DNA from: Acholeplasmataceae bacterium
Lineage (GTDB): Bacteria > Bacillota_I > Bacilli_A > Acholeplasmatales > Acholeplasmataceae
Assembly: GCA_016934175.1 (NCBI GenBank)
Contig: JAFGTI010000069.1
Location: 1 to 6,351, forward strand
Direction of reading: 5' to 3'
Length of the DNA stretch: 6,351 nt
Shown here: in pieces, positions 4,895-6,351 of the stretch
Layout: each line of letters begins with the position of its first letter
Position numbering within the stretch: position 1 is the first letter of the stretch
The notes under the pieces: model-generated
What the model was told of the DNA's origin: nothing
The model's database searches: none
Seen by the model: the letters and a program-made list of their open reading frames with translations, nothing else
Made by a program: the position numbers and the translations under genes

Positions 4895-5838
4895 TGACTA
4901 AGATTTCAAGTCAAGCATTGTATGATGCTTTTTCAAAAAAGTTTGATTTGGTCGGAATTATTGAATCAGAAACTTACCGAAAAGAAGCTTTAAAACTGCA
5001 TAAAAATATTTCTCAGTTCCCATATGAGACCATGGTAGTTGTGGGCTTAACCTATCCATATCGAGTCATCAGACACACAAAAACACATTTGGTACCTTCA
5101 TTTTATACATTTGGGTCTGATTATCATCAAGTCCTAAAGCAAAGAATGAAAGAAGTATTGAATGATTTTGATACTAAATACGAACTCAATGTCGATAATC
5201 ACCCTTTAGATGAGCGTTTAGCAGCAACTCTTGCAGGTCTTGGTTTTTTTGGTAAGAATCAGCTAATCATTAATCAGGCCTATGGAAGCTATTTCTTTCT
5301 AGGAATGGCGCTTCTAGATTTAAAAATTGATCATGAAATTAAATTAGACGTAACAGACGACTGTGGAGCCTGCCGTATATGTCTCGATGCGTGTCCTACG
5401 AAGGCTTTAGATGAAAATCAATATCACATTGAAAAATGTATGAGTTATTACAATCAGTCGAAAAAAGTACTTTCCACAGAAGAAATGGATTCCAATTATT
5501 GTTTATTTGGTTGTGATATTTGCCAAATGGTATGTCCGAAAAATATCAACAAGGGACAAATTGTTCATGAAGAATTTGAGCTGAATGGTAAAGAAATGGT
5601 ATCGATTCTTGATTTATTTCTTGATTCAGATAAAACTTTTAACAAAAAATATGAAACAATGAGCTATCTTTGGAAAGGTAAAACCATTCTAATGCGCAAT
5701 GCACTCATGCTCCTTAGAAAACAAAAAAATACTGATTTTCTTGATTTGATTAAGCAATCTAAAATGACAAAAAGAGCAGATTGGTATGAAAAAACATCCG
5801 ATCAAGTCATCCATGATTTGGAGAATCTTATAAAATAA
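4894..5838 (+). CDS. queG: Epoxyqueuosine reductase QueG, short form
   Basis: A 314-residue cytoplasmic cobalamin- and iron-sulfur-dependent enzyme that reduces epoxyqueuosine to queuosine in the wobble position of tRNAs for Asp, Asn, His and Tyr, the last step of the pathway. The N-terminal domain contains VDNHPLDERLAATLAGLGFFGKN, starting at residue 100; its Asp101 aligns with the catalytic Asp134 of E. coli QueG (in VDSAP), and GSYFFLG (131-137) follows. Two [4Fe-4S] sites are marked by CGACRICLDACP (Cys157, 160, 163, 167) and GCDICQMVCP (Cys207, 210, 214); a further Cys182 also fits the family pattern. E. coli and B. subtilis QueG have about 380 residues with C-terminal HEAT-like repeats. 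Here the chain ends about 100 residues after the last cysteine motif, so most of that domain is missing. The in-frame TTG at 4825 is rejected, because ATG 4894 overlaps the permease stop (TAATG) and no good ribosome binding site is seen. That arrangement suggests translational coupling. Confidence 0.92.
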   Translation: MTKISSQALYDAFSKKFDLVGIIESETYRKEALKLHKNISQFPYETMVVVGLTYPYRVIRHTKTHLVPSFYTFGSDYHQVLKQRMKEVLNDFDTKYELNVDNHPLDERLAATLAGLGFFGKNQLIINQAYGSYFFLGMALLDLKIDHEIKLDVTDDCGACRICLDACPTKALDENQYHIEKCMSYYNQSKKVLSTEEMDSNYCLFGCDICQMVCPKNINKGQIVHEEFELNGKEMVSILDLFLDSDKTFNKKYETMSYLWKGKTILMRNALMLLRKQKNTDFLDLIKQSKMTKRADWYEKTSDQVIHDLENLIK

Positions 5839-5875
5839 TCCATGTTATATATGTCTTATTTGAGTAGTATTAGTG

Positions 5876-5881
5876 TATAAT
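5876..5881 (+). promoter_or_regulatory. Possible -10 box for the CBS-domain gene
   Basis: TATAAT in the 75-bp gap after queG would place a start near 5888, about 26 bases before the ATG at 5914. A -35 hexamer at proper spacing is poor (TGTCTT at 5852-5857 with 18 bp), and TG lies directly before the box rather than one base away. No clear terminator separates queG from this gene, so readthrough is also possible. Confidence 0.4.
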
Positions 5882-5898
5882 TAAAGAGTAATAAGATG

Positions 5899-5904
5899 AA
5901 GGAG
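5899..5904 (+). promoter_or_regulatory. Ribosome binding site that sets the ATG start at 5914
   Basis: AAGGAG lies 9 bases before ATG 5914. The in-frame ATG at 5896 almost abuts this site and has only a weak AAAGAG upstream, so the later ATG is preferred. Confidence 0.7.
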
Positions 5905-5913
5905 AAATTAATT

Positions 5914-6327
5914 ATGAATATTCAGTCCTTTCTAAAACCATTTTATGAAATTACATTAGTTTACGATGATCAAAATTTAGCAGAAGCACTTGAAGTCATG
6001 ACAAAACATCGTTATACATCAATCCCAGTCATTAATCACAATCAAACTTATATTGGTACACTTACTGAAGGTGACATCCTACAATACATATTAGGTCATG
6101 CGGAGTGCTTAAATCCTGAAGAACTTAAGAAACATTTTGTGGGCGAGGTCAAAAGACATCGAGATTATGATCCTGTGAGTGTTGATAGTTTGATGCCAAC
6201 TTTATTGTCAAAAGCATCTCATGAAAACTTTGTTCCAATTATTGATCAAAACGAAAAATTTATTGGTATCATTACACGTAAAACACTTTTAGATTATTTC
6301 TTTGAACACAATTTCTTAGTCTTATAA
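5914..6327 (+). CDS. Stand-alone two-CBS-domain (Bateman module) protein
   Basis: A 137-residue cytoplasmic protein made of two CBS motifs and nothing else. CBS1 spans about 14-60 (ALEVMTKHRYTSIPVI, then YIGTLTEGDIL) and CBS2 about 87-130 (LLSKASHENFVPII, then FIGIITRKTLL). The parallel V/I-G-I/L-x-T-x-x-D/K-x-L endings are the diagnostic feature. Such pairs form a Bateman module that usually binds an adenosine nucleotide (AMP, ATP, c-di-AMP) and signals to a partner. Size and architecture recall the Firmicutes c-di-AMP receptor DarB/CbpB, but the sequence also fits a common uncharacterised Firmicutes CBS family with the TLTEGDIL motif, so no symbol is given. No enzyme domain is fused, so it must act through another protein. 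It follows queG by 75 bp. Fold certain; ligand and partner unknown. Confidence 0.9.
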   Translation: MNIQSFLKPFYEITLVYDDQNLAEALEVMTKHRYTSIPVINHNQTYIGTLTEGDILQYILGHAECLNPEELKKHFVGEVKRHRDYDPVSVDSLMPTLLSKASHENFVPIIDQNEKFIGIITRKTLLDYFFEHNFLVL

Positions 6328-6332
6328 AAATG

Positions 6333-6351
6333 CAAAAAAATAGGAACCGGT
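6333..6351 (+). terminator. Possible 5' half of a terminator cut by the window end
   Basis: An A-run at 6333-6339 followed by TAGGAACCGGT, shortly after the CBS gene's stop. An A-tract leading into a GC-richer arm is how a bidirectional terminator begins, and ACCGGT could be its centre. The other arm lies outside the window, so this cannot be verified here. Confidence 0.25.

Noticed and set aside
1..6351. Mobile element, CRISPR array, toxin-antitoxin pair or defence island
   Set aside because: No transposase, integrase or nuclease motif, no regularly spaced direct repeats and no paired small genes are visible. Gene composition is uniform across the window.

Overview
This window is AT-rich and carries six complete or near-complete genes, one small gene and the tail of an eighth, all on the + strand. 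Every reading frame used is free of internal TGA, and tryptophan is encoded by TGG, so the standard bacterial code applies. Low G+C, strong AGGAG-type ribosome binding sites, extended -10 promoters (TG-N-TATAAT) and GTG starts point to a low-G+C Firmicutes or Tenericutes-type bacterium. An Acholeplasma/Izemoplasma or Erysipelotrichia-like host fits better than a Mycoplasma that reads UGA as Trp. This is inferred from composition and protein style, not from a marker gene.

Layout. (1) 1-78 is the end of an unidentified gene. After 15 bp and a good ribosome binding site comes a cytoplasmic GH13 alpha-glucosidase (94-1683), so the two are probably the distal end of a sugar-utilisation operon. (2) 1812-2057 encodes an 81-residue protein that looks like a degenerate J-domain without the HPD motif. 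It has its own extended -10 promoter and a hairpin terminator. (3) 2272-3108 is a monocistronic RluA-family RNA pseudouridine synthase with its own extended -10 promoter. (4) 3109-3538 is a 430-bp stretch without a credible gene. It contains an 18-bp perfect palindrome, a consensus-like promoter about 340 bp ahead of the next gene, and a GC-rich hairpin right before that gene's ribosome binding site. (5) 3539-5838 is a tight three-gene operon: a membrane-anchored PH-like protein, an AEC-family (auxin efflux carrier type) permease and QueG, the epoxyqueuosine reductase that finishes queuosine in tRNA. The last two genes overlap by one base (TAATG). (6) 5914-6327 is a stand-alone two-CBS-domain protein, probably a nucleotide sensor, behind a possible promoter of its own. 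The window ends in what may be half of a terminator.

Two genes act on RNA modification (the pseudouridine synthase and QueG), one on oligosaccharide breakdown, one on transport and one probably on signalling. They do not form a single pathway. I see no mobile element, CRISPR array, tRNA or rRNA, toxin-antitoxin pair or defence system. This is mostly ordinary chromosome; the items most worth a second look are the HPD-less J-like protein and the long structured leader before the PH-like/AEC/queG operon.
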